DNA of 64,000 nucleotides, taken from Aristolochia californica (lineage: Eukaryota; Streptophyta; Magnoliopsida; Piperales; Aristolochiaceae). How positions within the stretch are numbered: the first letter of the stretch is position 1; every line of letters starts with the position of its first letter. A program made the translations under genes and the position numbers. Positions 14,283-26,967 of this stretch are shown piece after piece. Location: assembly GCA_029961685.1 (NCBI GenBank), contig JARWKL010000005.1, positions 21,232,164-21,296,163 of the forward strand, in the 5' to 3' direction. The notes under the pieces were generated by a model, which worked only from the letters and a program-made list of their open reading frames with translations, did no database searches and was not told where the DNA came from.

Positions 14283-16800
14283 TGTTTTAAAAAATGGATA
14301 TGCATTCTTGAAACAAGTAAAAGATGCAAAGGACCCTTGGATCCAAACCTTTTAAAGAGAATAACATTAAATTCCCAAGTGAACGTGCGGTGGGATATTT
14401 ACAAGAGTCAAACAAGCCATTATTTTGGCCATTTACAAAAAGCTGACCTAACGATCATAGGTGATTGTAAAGTGATTTATCATGCATAAAGGGCTATGTT
14501 TTTTTTGTAAAGAATGACTTATGGATTGGTAGTCAACACTCAATTAAAAATCCCCCGCCTCTCCCTTTTCCCGACGATTGCAGAACCTGATATATAAAAA
14601 CTACAATGAGTTTACAATCCCTAAAAATTATAGACACTTTTTCGAATTATCTCTCTATACATTTGTGCATTGTGCACTACCATTTTAGATGTATACCTTT
14701 TTCTTAAATCAAAACTTGTGTTTTCAGTTTCCCTTCATCTTGTAAACAAAAAAAGAGATAAAAAGCAAACAGACCACAACAAATTTAAAGTTTAAGAGTT
14801 TGTGTATGGAAAGAATTTAAAGTAATAAAAAATTTAAGAAAAGAAAATTCATTCACATACCTCAAATGAACACAAAAGTTTTGTTATCCAAGTTTGTGAA
14901 ATTCCACTAGTTCAATCCTAATGGTTCAAAATTTTATAAGAAAGATATTTTTTTACACATTTTTAAAAAAATGGATATGCATGCTTAACACATTTTAAAA
15001 AAGTAAATGACCTAAGGATCCAAGCCTTTTAAAGAGAATAACATTAAATTCCCAAGTGAACGTACGGTGGGTTAATTACCAAGGTCTAACAAGCCATTAT
15101 TTTGCCCATTTACAAGAATTGTCCTAATGATCATAGAATATTGTAAAGTGATTTATCATGTGTAACGGGCTATATTTTTTTAAGGAATGACTTATGGATT
15201 GGGAGTCAACACTCAGTTAAAATTCCTCCACCTCACCCTTTTCCTGACATTTGCAAAACCTGATAAGTAAAAACTAGAAAGAGTTTACAATCCCTAAAAA
15301 TTACAGACACTTTATGGAATTATCTCTCTCTACAAAATGATAATTTTAGAGTTTATGTATGGAAAGAATTTAAAGCAATAACTAATGTAAGTAAAGAAAA
15401 TGTTTTCACTCACCACAAATTAACACAAAAGTATTTTTATCCAAGTTTGGGAAATTCCACTAGTTCAACCCTAATAACTCAGAATTTTATTAGAAAGAGT
15501 TTTTCTACGCATGTTTTAAAAAATGGATATGCATGCTTGAAACATGTTAAAGATGCAATTGAGTTATGGATCCACACCTTTTTAAAAGAATAACATTAAA
15601 TTCCCAAGTGAACGTGTGGTGTGATATTTACCCCAGTCAAACAAGCCATAATTTTGCCCATTTACTAAAAGCTGACATAATGATCATAGATAATTGTCAT
15701 GCTTAATGGGCTATATTTTTTTAATGAGTGACTTATGGATTGGGAGTCAACACTCAGTTAAAAATCCCCCGCCTCCCCCTTTTCCTGACGATTGCAGAAC
15801 CTGATATATAAAAAATAAATCCAGTTTACAATCCCTAAAAATTAAAGACACTTTTTGGAATTATCTCTCTCTATATTTGTTCATTCTGCATTTTAATTTT
15901 AGATGTATACTTTTTTCTGAAATCAAAACTTGAGTTTTCACATTCCTTTCATCTCGTAAAAAAAAAGAGATAAAAGGCAAATAGATCACAACAAAATTGA
16001 AATTTTAGACTTTATGTATGGAAAGAATTTAAAGCAATAAAAAATGTCGGCAAATAAAATTTATCGACACACAACAAATGAACACAAAATTTTTGTTATC
16101 CAAGTTTGGGAAATTCCACTAGTTCAACCCTAATAGCTCAAAATTTTATAAGAAAGAGATTTTTCTTCATATGTTTTAAAAAATGGATATGCATGCTTGA
16201 AACATGTTAAAGATGCAAATGACCTTTGGATTCAAACCTTTTAAATAGAACAACATTAAATTCCCAAGTGAACGTGCGGTGGGATATTTACCAGAGTCAA
16301 ACAATCCATTATTTTGCCCATTTACAAAAAGCCGACCTAATGATCATAGATGACTATAAAGTGATTTTTTCTACATAACGGGCTATATTTTAGTAAGGAA
16401 TGACTTATGGATTGGGAGTCAGCACTCAGTTAAAAATCCCCCGCCTCCGCCTTTTCCCGACGATTGTACAACCTGATATTGGAAACTAAAAAGAGTTTAC
16501 AATCCCTAAACATTCCAGACACTTTTTAGAATTATCTCTCTCGACATTTATGCATTGTTCATTTCCATTTTAGATGTGTACTATTTTCTTAAATCAAAAC
16601 TTGAGTCTTCTCTTTCCCATCATCTCGTAAACAAAAAACGAGATAAAAGGAAAATAGATAAGAAATGATATTTTTGAGTTTAGGTTAGGGAAGAATTTAA
16701 AGCAATCACAAATTTTAGAAAAGAAAATTTATTCACACACCACAAATGAACAAAAAAATTTTGTTATCCATGTCTGGAAAATTCCACTAGTTCATCCCTA
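14283..16800 (+). repeat. Higher-order haplotype, copy 3 (most complete)
   Basis: Holds the full diagnostic order: monomer 1 (ACAAGAGTCAAAC, CTACAATGAG, CTTGTGTTTTC, CAAACAGACC), monomer 2 (AATTGTCCTAATG, CATAGAATATTGT), monomer 3 (GGATCCACACCTTTTTAAAAG, TTTACTAAAAGCTGACATAA) and monomer 4 (TTCATTCTGCATTTTAATTT, GTCGGCAAATAAAATTTATCG, GATGTGTACTATTTTC, ATCCATGTCTGGAAAATTCC). It lies about 12.6 kb from copy 1. A monomer-1-like copy also sits two units upstream, at about 13195-13520. Confidence 0.75.
15290..15420 (+). repeat. Monomer with deletion of about 132 bp
   Basis: At about 15331-15336 the sequence runs from TCTCTCTCTAC into AAAATGATAATTTTAG. It lacks the TTTGTGCATTG to GATCACAACAA part of the monomer. 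The anchor interval is 541 bp (15215 to 15756). Confidence 0.8.
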
Positions 16801-16849
16801 ATAGTTCAGAATTTTATAAGAAAGACATTCTTTTATACATGTTTTAAAA

Positions 16850-16960
16850 AATGGATATGCATGTTTGAAACATGTTAAAGATGCAAATGACCTATGGATC
16901 CAAACAAGCCATTATTTTGCCCACTAATAAAAAGCTGACATAACGATCATTGATGTTTGT
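16850..16960 (+). repeat. Monomer with deletion of about 68 bp
   Basis: At about 16901-16906 GGATCCAAAC joins directly to AAGCCATTATTTTG. The stretch CTTTTAAAGAGAATAACATT to GAGTCAAACA is missing. The repeated CAAAC at both edges suggests deletion at a short microhomology. The anchor interval is 603 bp. Confidence 0.8.
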
Positions 16961-19051
16961 AAAATGATTTATCATGCGTAACGGGATATATTTTTGTAAG
17001 GAATGACTTATGGATTGGGAGTCAACACTCAGTTAAAAATCCCCCGCCTCCCCTTTTTCCTGACCATTGCAGAACTTGATATATAAAAACTTAAAAGTGT
17101 TTAAAATCCCTATAAATTATAGACAGTTTTTGCAATTATCTCTCTCTACATTTGTACATTCTGCATTTTCATTTTAGATGTACACTTTTTTCTTAAATCA
17201 AAACTTGAGGTTTTAATTTCCCTTCATCTCATAAACAAAAAAAGAGATAAAAGGCAAATAAATCACAACAAAATGAAAATTTTAGAATTCATGTATGGAA
17301 AGAATTTAAACAATAAAAAATATCACAAAATAAAATTAATTGACACAACACAAATGAACACAAAAGTTTTGTTAGCCAAGTTTGGGAAATTCCACTAGTT
17401 CAACCCTAACAGCTCAGAATTTTATAAGAAAGAGATTTTTCTACACATGTTTTTAAAAATGGATATGCATGTTTGAAACATGTTAAAGATGCAAATGACC
17501 TATGGATCCAAACCTTTTAAAGAGAATAACATAAAATTCCCAAGTGAACAGGCAGTGGGATATTTACCCAAGTCAAACAAGCCATTATTTTGCCCATTTA
17601 GAAAAAGTTGACCTAACGATCATAGATGACTGTAAAGTGATTTATAATGTGTATCGGGCTATATTTTTGTAAGGAATGACTTTTGGATTGGGAGTCAAGA
17701 CTCAGTTAAAAATCCCATTCTACCCCCTTTTTCTGACGATCGCAGAACATGATATATAAAAACTAAAAAGATTTTACTATCCCTAAAAATTATAGATACT
17801 TTTTTTAATTATCTCTCTACATTTGGGCATTGTGCATTACCATTTTAGATGTATACTTTTTTCTTAAATCAAAACTAGAGTTTTCAGTTTCCCTTCATAT
17901 CGTAAACAAAAAAAGAGATAAAAGGCAAATAGATCTCAACAAAATGAAAATTTTGGAGTTTATGTGTGGAAAGAATTAAATAAATGGAAAATTTAAGTAA
18001 ATAAAATTTATTTACACACCATAAATGTACACAAAAGTTTTATTATCTATGTTTGGGGAAATTCCACTAGTTCAACCCTCATAGATCAGAATTTTATAAG
18101 AAAGAGATTTTTGTACACATGTTTTAAAAAATGGATATGCATGCTTGACATATGCTAAAGATGCAAATGCCCTATGGATTTTAAAGAAAATAACAAAAAA
18201 TTCCAAAGTGAAAGTGCGTTGGGATATTTACTTGAGCCAAACAAGTCATTATTTTGCCCATTTACAAAAAACCGACTTAACGATCATAGTTGATTGTAAA
18301 GTGATTTATCATGTGTAATGGGATATATTTTTGTAAGGAATGACTTATGGATTGGGAGTTAACACTCGGTTAAAAATCCCCCACCTCCCCCTTTTCCCGA
18401 CGATTGCAGAACCTGATATATAAAAACTAAAAAGAGTTTACAATCCTTAAAAATTACAAACACTTTTTGGAATTATCTCTCACCACATTTGTGCATTGTG
18501 CATTTCCATTTTAGATGTATACTTTTTTCTTAAATCAAAACTTGAGTTTTCACTTTCCCTTCATCTCGTAAACAAAAAAAGAAATTAAAGTCAAATAGAT
18601 CACAACAAAATGAAAATTTTAGAGTTTATGTAGGGAAAGAATTTAAAGCAATAACAAATGTAAGTAAAGAAAATTAATTCACTCACCACAAATGAACACA
18701 AAAGTTTTCTTATCCAGTTTTGGAAATTCCACTAGTTCAACCCTAATAGCTCAGAATTTTATAAGAAAGAGATTTTCCTACACATGTTTTAAAAATTGGA
18801 TATGCAGGCTTAAAACATGTTAAAGAGTCAAATGACCTATGGATCCAAACCTTTTAAAGAGAATAACATTAAATTCCCAAGTGACCGTGTGGTAGGATTT
18901 TTACCCGAGTCACACAAGCTATTATTTTTCCCATTTACAAAAAGCTGACCTAACAATCATAGATGGTTTTAAAGTGATTTATCATGTGTAACGAGCTTTA
19001 GTTTCAAAAGGAATGACTTATGGATTGGGAGTCAACACTCAGTTAAAAATG

Positions 19052-19067
19052 CCCCCCCCCCCCCCCC
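19052..19067 (+). repeat. Poly-C expansion (C16)
   Basis: A run of 16 C replaces the usual C-rich element just after the AGTTAAAAAT anchor. It sits at the same monomer position as the longer runs at 25071 and 47858. The complementary G run could form quadruplex structure; the length may also be affected by sequencing or assembly error. Confidence 0.9.
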
Positions 19068-22000
19068 TTTTCCTGACGATTGCAGTACTTGATATATAAA
19101 AACTAAAAAGAGTTTACAATCCCTAAAAATTACAGGCAGCTTTTGTAATTATCTCTCTCTACATTTGTGTATTTTGCATTTCCATTTTAGATTTATACTT
19201 TTTTCTTAAATCAAAACTTGAGTTTTCACTTTCCCTTCTTCGCGTAAACAAAAAAAGATATCAAAGGCAAATAAATCACAACAAAATGAAAATTTTAGAG
19301 TTTAAGTATGGTAAAAATTTAAAACAATAAAAAATATAAGTAAAGAAAATTTATTCACACACCACAAATGAACAGAAAATATTTGTTATCCAAGTTTGGG
19401 AAATTCCACTTGTTCAACCTTAATTGCTCGGAATTTTATAAGAAAGAAATTTTTCTGCAGATGTTTTAAAAAATTGATATGCATCCATGAAACATCTTAA
19501 AGATGCAAATGACCTATGGTTCCAAGCCTTTTAAAGAGAATAACATTAAATTCCCTAGTGAAGGTGTGGTGGGATATTTACCCAAGTCAGACAAGCCATT
19601 ATTTTGCCCATTTCCAAAAAGCTGACCTAATGATCATAGATGATAGTAGAGTGATTTATCAAGCGTACCGGGCTATATTTTTGTAAGGAATGACATACGG
19701 ATTGGGCATCAACACTCAGTTAAAAATCTCCCGGCTCCCCCTTTTCCCGACGATTGCAAAAACTGATATATAAAAACTAAAAATAGTTTACAATCCCTAA
19801 AAATTACTAACACTTTTTGGAAATATCTCACTCTAAATTTGTGCATTATGCATTTTCATTTTAGATGTACACTTTTTTCTTAAATCAAAACTTGAGTTTT
19901 CACTTTCCGTTCATCTCGTAAAAAAAAAAAAGATAAAAGGCAAATAGATCACAACAAAATGAAAATTTTAGAGTTTATGTGTGGAAAATATTTAAAGCAA
20001 TAACAAATGTAAGTGAATAAAATTAATTCACACACCACAAATGAACACAAAAGTTTTGTTATTCAAGTTTGGGATTCCACTTGTTCAACCCTTATAGCTC
20101 AGAATTTTAGAAGAAATAGATTTTTCTACACATGTTATAAAAAATGGCTATGCATGCTTGAAACATGTTAAAGATTCAAATGACCTATGGATCCAAACCT
20201 TTTAAAGATAATAACATTAAATTCCCAAGTGAAAGTGTGGTGGGATATTTGACCAAGTCAAACAAGCCATTATTTTGCCCATTTACAAATAGCTGACCTA
20301 ACGTTCATAGATGTTTGTAAAGTGATTTATCATGTGGAACGGGCTATATTTTAGTAAGGAATGATTTATGGATTTGGAGTCAACACTCAATTAAATATCC
20401 TCCGCCTCCCCCTTTTCCCAACGATTACAGAATTTGATTTTTAAAAATTAAAAAGTGTTTACAATCCCTAAAAATTACAGACAGGTTTTGGAATTATCTC
20501 TCTCTACATTTGTGCAATGTGAATTTCCATTTTAGGTGTATACTTTTTTCTTAAGTCAAAACTTGAGTTTTCACTTTCACATCTTCTTGTAAAAAAAGAG
20601 ATAAAAGGCAACTAGATCACAACAAAATGAAAATTTTAGAGTTTATCTATGGTAAGAATTTAAAGCAATAACAAATTTAAGTAAAGAAAATTTATTCACA
20701 CACCACAAATGAACCCAAAAGTTTTGTTATCCAAGTTTGGGAAATTCCTCTAGTTCAACCCTAATAGCTTGGATATTTATGAGGAAGAGATTTTTCTACA
20801 CATGTCTTAAAAAATGGATATCCATGCTTAAAACATGTTAAAGATGCAAATGACCTATGGATCCAAACCTTTAAAAGAGAATCACAATAAATTCCCAAGT
20901 GAGTATGCGGTGGGATATTTATGCGAGTCAAACAAGCCATTATTTTGCCCATTTACAAAAAGCTAACCTAACGATCATAGATGATTGTAAAGTGATTTAT
21001 TATGTGTAACGGGCTATATTTTGTAAGGAATGACTTATGGATTGGGAGTCAACACTCAGTTAAAATTCCCCCGCCTTCCCCTTTTTTCGACGATTGCTGA
21101 ACATGATATATAAAACCTAAAAAGAGTTTACAATCCCTAAAAGTTACAAGCAATTTTTGAAATTACCTCTCTCTACATTTGTGCATTGTGCATTACCATT
21201 TTAGATGTATACTTTTTTCATAAATCAAAACTTGAGTTTGCACTTTCCCTTCATCTCGTGAACAGAAAAAGAGAAAAAAACGCAAATAGATAACAACAAA
21301 ATGAAAATTTTAAAGTTTATGTATGGAAAGAATTTAAAGCAATAACAAATGTTAGTAAAGAAAATTTATTCACACACCACAAATGAACACTAAAGCTTGG
21401 TTATCCAAGTTTGGGAAATTCCACTAGTTCAACCATAATTTCTCAGAATTTTATAAGAAAGAGATTTTTCTACACATGTTTTAAAAAGTGGATATGTATG
21501 CTTGAAACAAGTTAAAGATGCAAATGACCTATGGATCCAAACTTTTTAAAGATAATAACATTAAATTTCCAAGTGAACGTTCGGAGGGATATTTACCCGA
21601 GTCAAACAAGCCATTGTTTTGCCCATTTACAAAATGCTAACCTAACGATCATAGATGATTGTAAAGTGATTTATCGTGCATCACAGGCTATATTTTTGTA
21701 AGGAATGACTTATGGACTCAGTTAAAAATCCCCTGCCTCCCCCTTTTCCTGACGATTGTAGAAACTGGTATATAAAAAATAAAAAGAGTTTACAATCCCT
21801 TAAAGTTACAGACACTTTTTGGAATTATTGCTCTCTTAATTTGTGCATTGTGCATTTCCTTTTTAGATGCATACTTTTTTCTCGAATCAAAATTTTAGTT
21901 TTCACTTTCACTTCATATCGTCAGCAAAAAAAAGAGATAAAAGGCTAATAGATCACAAAAAAATGAAAATTTTAGAGTTTATGTATAGAAAGAATTTAAA

Positions 22001-25000
22001 GCAATAAAAAATATAAGTAAAGAAAATTTATTCACCCACCACAAATGAACACAAAAGTTTTGTTATCCAAGTTTGGAAAAATTCCACTTGTTCAACCCTA
22101 ATAGCTTGAAATTTTATAAGAAAGAGATTTCTCTACACATGTTTTAAAAAATGGATATGCTTGCTTGAAACATGTTAAAGATGCAAATGACCTATAGATC
22201 CAAAGCTTTTAAAGAGAATAACATTAAATTCCGAGGAGAACATGCGGTGGGATATTTACCTGAGTCAAACAAGCCATTATTTTGCCCATTTACAAAAAGT
22301 TGACCTAAAGATCATTGATCATTGTAAAGTGATTTATCATGCGTAATGGGCTATATTTTTGTAAGGAATGAGTTCTGGATTGGGAATCAACACTCAGTTA
22401 AAAATCCCCCGCCTCACTCTTTTCCCAACGATTGCAAAACCTGATATATATAAACTAAAAAGAGTTTACAATCCCATAAAATTAGAGACACTATTTGGAA
22501 TTATCTCTCCCTAATTTTTTGCATTGTGAATTTCCATTTTAGATGTATACTTTTTTCATAAAACAAAACTAGAGTTTTCGTTTTCCCTTGATCTCGTAAA
22601 CAAAAAAATAGAAAAAAGGAAAATAAAGCACAACAAAATAAAAAATTTAGAGTTTATGAATGAAAAGAATTTAAAGCAACAAAAAATGTAAGCAAAGAAA
22701 TTTTTTTCACACACCACAAATGAACACAAAAGTTTTGTTATCCAAGTTTGGGAAAATTCTACAAGTTCAGCCCTAATAGCTCGGAATTTTATAAGAAAGT
22801 GATTTTTCTACACATATTTTAAAAAATGGATATGCATGCTTAAAACATGTTAAAAATGCAAATGACCTATGGATTCAAACCTTTTAAAGAGATTAACATT
22901 AAATTCCCAAGTGAACGTTCGGTGGGACATTTACCCGACTCAGACAAGTCATTATTTTGCCCATTTACAAAAAGCTGACGTAGCGATCATAGATGATTGT
23001 AAAGTGATTTATTATGTGTAACGGGCTATATTTTTGTAAGGAATGACTTTTGGACACTTAGTTAAAAATCCCCCTCCTCCCCCTTTCCCCAACGATTGCC
23101 GAACTTGATATATAAAAATTAAAAAGAGTTTACAATCCTTAAAAATTATATATTTACATTTGTGCCTATTGAATTTTTATTTTAGATTTTTACTTTTTTC
23201 TTAAATAAAAACTTGAGTTTTCACTTTGCCTTCAACTCGTAAACATATAAAGAGATAAAAGGCAAATAGATCACAAAAAAATAAAATTTTTTTAGTTTAT
23301 GTATGGAACGAGTTTAAAGAAAAAAAAATGTAAGTAAAGAAAATTTATTCACTCACCACAAATGAACACAAAAGTTTTGTTATCCAAGTTTGGGATATTC
23401 GACTAGTTCAACCCAAATAGCTCGGAATTTTATAAGAAAGAGATTTTTCTACACATGTTCTAAAAAATGGAAATGCTTGCTTGAAACAAGTTAAAGATGC
23501 AAATTACCCATGGATCCAAACCTTTTAAAGATAATAACATTAAATTTCAAAGTGAACGTTCGGTGGGATATTTACCCGAGTCAAAAAAGCTATTATTTTG
23601 CCCATTTACAAAAAGCTGACCTAACGATCATAGATGATTGTAAACTGATTTATCATGCGTAACGGGCTATATTTTTCTATAGAATGACTTATGGATTGGA
23701 AGTCAACACTCAGTTAAAAATCCTTCTCCTCTCCCTTGCCCGACGATTGCAAAACCTGATATATAAAAACTAAAAAGAGTTTACTATCCCTAAAAAATTA
23801 CAGACACATTTTTGAATTATCTCTCTCTACATTTGTGCATTGTGCATTACCATTTTAGATGTATACTTTTTTCTTAAATCAAAACATGAGTTTTCACTTT
23901 TACTTCATCTCGTAAAAAATAAAAAGAGCAAAAAAGGCAAATAGATCACAACAAAATGAAAATTTTAGAGTTTATATATGGAAAGAAGTTAAAGCAATAA
24001 GAAATGTAAGTAAAGAAAATTTATTCACACACCACAAATGAACATAAAAGTTTTGTTAATCAAGTTTAGGAAATTCCACTAGTTCAACCCTAATAGCTCG
24101 GAATTTTATAAGAAAGAGATTGTTCTAAAAATGTTTTAAAAAATGGATATGCTTGCTTGAAACATGTTAAAGATTCAAATGACTTATGGATCCAAACCTT
24201 TTAAAGAGAATAACTTTAAATTTCCAAGTGAACGTGCGGTGGGATATTTACCCTAGTCAAACAAGCCATTATTTTGCCCTTTTACAAAAATCTGACCTAT
24301 CGATCATAGATGATTGTAAAGTGCTTTATCATGTGTAATGGGCTATATTTTTTTAAGGAATGACTCAGGGATTGGGAGTCAACACCCACTTAAAAATCCC
24401 CTGCCTCCCCCTTTTCCCGATATTACAGAACCTGATATGTAAAACCTAAAAAGAAATTACAATCCCTAAAAATTATAGAGACTTTTTGGAATTATCTCTC
24501 TCTACATTTTTGCATTGTGCATTTCCATTTTAGATGTATACTTTTTTCTTAAATCAAAACTTGAGTTTTCACTTTCCCTTCATCTCGTAAACAAAAAAAG
24601 AGATAAAAGGCAAATAGATCACAACAAAATGAAAATTTTAGAGTTTATGTATCGAAAGAATTTAAATAAAAAACAAATTTAAGTAAAAAAATTTATTCAC
24701 ACACCACAAATGAACACAAAAGTTTAGTTATCCAAGTTTGGGAAAATACAACTAGTTTAAACCTAATAGCTCGGAATTTTATAAGAAAGAGATTTTTCTA
24801 GTCATGTTTTAAAAAATGGATATGCATGCTTGAAACATGTTAAAGATGCAAATAACATATTTATCCTAACCTTTTAAAGAGAATAACATTAAATTCCCAA
24901 GTGAACGTGCAGTGGGATATTTACCCGAGTCAAAGAATCCATTATTTTGCCCAATTAAAAAAAGCTGACCTAACGATCATAGATGATAGTAAAGTGATTT

Positions 25001-25070
25001 GTCATGCGTAACGGGCTATATTTTTGTAAGGAATGACTTATGGATTGGGATTCAACACTCAGTTAAAAAT

Positions 25071-25090
25071 CCCCCCCCCCCCCCCCCCCC
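25071..25090 (+). repeat. Poly-C expansion (C20)
   Basis: Twenty C follow AGTTAAAAAT directly and are followed by TCCCCCTTTTCCC. This keeps the downstream half of the normal C-rich element, so the expansion lies in the first C block of the monomer. Confidence 0.9.
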
Positions 25091-25670
25091 TCCCCCTTTT
25101 CCCGACGATTGCAGAACCTGATATATAAAAACTTAAAAGAGTTTACAATCCCTAAAAATTATAGACACTTTTTGGAATTAACTCTCTCTCCATTTGTGAA
25201 TTGTGCATTTCCATTTTAGATGTATACTTTTTTCATAAATCAAAACTTGAGTTTTCAATTTCCCTTCATCTCATAAACAACAAAAGAGAAAGAAGGCAAA
25301 TAGATCACAACAAAATGAAAATTGTAGAGTTTATGTATGGAAATAATTTAAAGCATTAAAAAATGTTTGTAAAGAAAAAATTTTCACACACCACAAATGA
25401 ACACTAATGTTTTGTTATCCAAGTTTGGGAAATTCCACTAGTTCTACCCTAATAGCTCAGAATTTTATAAGAAAGAGATTTTTCTACACAAGTTTTAAAA
25501 AGTGTATATGCATGCTTGAAACATGTTAAAGATGCAAATGACCTATGGATCCAAACCTTTTCATGATAATAACAATAAATTCCCATGTGAACGTTTGAAG
25601 GGATATTTACCCAAGTTAAACTAGCCATTATTTTGCCCATTTACAAAATGTTGACCTAACGATCATAGAT

Positions 25671-25675
25671 AATTG
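25671..25675. other. Target-site duplication, left (copia)
   Basis: AATTG lies directly before the 5' LTR and GATTG directly after the 3' LTR. Uninterrupted monomers read GATGATTGTAAAG here, so the original target was GATTG and the left copy has one G-to-A change. Confidence 0.85.
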
Positions 25676-26066
25676 TGTTGGAAGATGGGCTCAAACCGAC
25701 GAGCTCAAGATAAGAAGCTCACACTTCAAAGGAGTGGCATATGTGTAAAATATTGTACTTTCCATAAAGATGGCATAGAAGTGTAAATATGTGTTCCTTT
25801 TATGTCTTTTGTTTTATTAAGTTGTAGCCCTAAGGGCATTGTAAAACTATAAATAAAGGCATTGACTAAGAGGTAGGGCATTGAAGCACTCTCCTCTCTT
25901 TCCACAAATTCGTCCTGCCTTCATTTTTCTTTTTGACGCAACCCTCTTCTTCCTTAATCCAAACTCTCTCATTCCACGTTCTTCTTCTTTTCTTCTCCTT
26001 CTCTCTTCTTCTTCATCTTCTTTCTTGTTGATCTAAAGTTCCTATCATGAGGTCCTAAATTCTACA
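25676..26066 (+). repeat. 5' LTR of copia element
   Basis: 391 bp, TGTTGGAAGATGGGC to AAATTCTACA. It contains a TATA-type box (TATAAATA, 25848) and a long pyrimidine-rich stretch (about 25890-26035: CTCTCCTCTC, then CTTCTTCTTTTCTTC repeats) that would lie downstream of transcription start. The same length as the 3' LTR, with about 26 hand-counted differences. Confidence 0.96.
25848..25855 (+). promoter_or_regulatory. LTR TATA box (5' LTR)
   Basis: TATAAATA lies about 170 bp into the LTR, followed about 30-45 bp later by GGGCATTGAAGCACTCTCC, a plausible start region. The same box is at 30965 in the 3' LTR. This is a position-based inference; the start site itself cannot be seen. Confidence 0.6.
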
Positions 26067-26078
26067 TGGTATCAGAGC
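26067..26078 (+). other. Primer binding site (initiator tRNA-Met)
   Basis: TGGTATCAGAGC directly abuts the LTR end with no gap. It is the standard complement of the 3' end of plant initiator Met tRNA, used to prime minus-strand DNA synthesis. Confidence 0.95.
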
Positions 26079-26967
26079 AAGGAGTTTAGGATCTTTTCAT
26101 GGAGTTATTATGAAATCTGTTCTAGAAGTTGTACAAGGAGTTTAGTCATGAAGAGATGTGTTCATACTCTTCTTATTTACGTTTTTTTGTTTCCTTTTCT
26201 TATCTACATACTCTTTTTTACTGTTTTTCTTTACTTCTTGAATTTTGAGTCACATCAAGTCAAGATAAATCTTTATATGTTGTAAAGATTTATTTTTATG
26301 ACTAAATTGATGTTAAAATCTTGACTCCTTGTAAATCAATTACAAGAGTGATCAAGATCATTTGTTGTTTGCATCTTATTAAGATTGATGGGTGAAATTC
26401 AATTACCTTTATGTAATTTGGATCCATCTCATTGGAGGTAGAATTCTAGCACATGTAGCTGTATTTTCTCCTACTTAAGGTTGCTCATGGGTTTGTGTTA
26501 TGTTGTTGGATGCCCATTATGTGTTTGATGAAATTCTAGCAGTCATTTATCCTTTGTAGTTCCCTTTTTTTTTTAACTTCAACAATTGAATTTTTTTTTA
26601 CGTTGAAGTTTCCCATGTACTGAAGATAAATCTCTTCCAAGTGTCTTTGTTTGTCGTTAAATCTTCTCTAAATTTTTCTCTATTGTTCGTTTGTGTTGGA
26701 GTTTGGATTAAGGCCTAATCGGTTGCATCTACTTTCTTCTCTTTGTTCTTATGAATACAAGAGAAGTTGAGTGATGGCTGGATGCTATTATCACTTTCTA
26801 AAGGCACAAATTTGTTGATAATTTGGTGCTTGCCCTTGTGAAAGAAATTGGTTCTTGTTCTCTTTTGTTGGTGATTGATTTGGTCCACAGGTTCTTCAAA
26901 TTACATTGAGTAATTGTTCTTTGAAGAAGACCTTTTCCCTTGACCTCCATATTTTACTTGCCTCATC
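26079..26967 (+). other. Copia untranslated leader
   Basis: About 890 bp between the primer binding site and the Gag start, T-rich, with no long open frame. By position it should hold the packaging and dimerisation signals, but I recognise no specific motif. A small open frame on the opposite strand overlapping its end (26896-27150) is not credible as a gene. Confidence 0.7.

Larger units (their letters stand above)
1..25675 (+). repeat. Satellite array, block 1 (about 673-bp monomer, 38 copies)
   Basis: AT-rich tandem satellite, all copies in the same orientation (strand label arbitrary). I used the conserved CAGTTAAAAATCC element as a once-per-monomer anchor. It falls near 456, 1130, 1928, 2546, 3216, 3890, 4561, 5223, 5897, 6571, 7250, 7924, 8558, 9230, 9877, 10526, 11210, 11848, 12531, 13195, 13864, 14542, 15215, 15756, 16428, 17031, 17704, 18368, 19041, 19718, 20390, 21058, 21720, 22396, 23060, 23712, 24389 and 25061. 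Most intervals are 662-679 bp. Landmarks in order after the anchor: a C-rich/pyrimidine tract, GACGATTGCAGAACC, TATATAAAAAC, CTCTCTCTACATTTGTGCATTG, a purine tract AAAAAAAGAGATAAAAGGC, CACACCACAAATGAACAC, GGATATGCATGCTTGAAAC and GACCTAACGATCATAGATGA. Short open frames occur in many copies but are broken by indels in neighbouring copies, so I annotate no gene. The block ends at the copia target site. Confidence 0.97.

Noticed and set aside
20761..20952. Minus-strand frames in monomers (also at 10235, 25449, 43596 and 62039)
   Set aside because: Same argument: they track a low-stop part of the monomer on the other strand and vary in length with indels.
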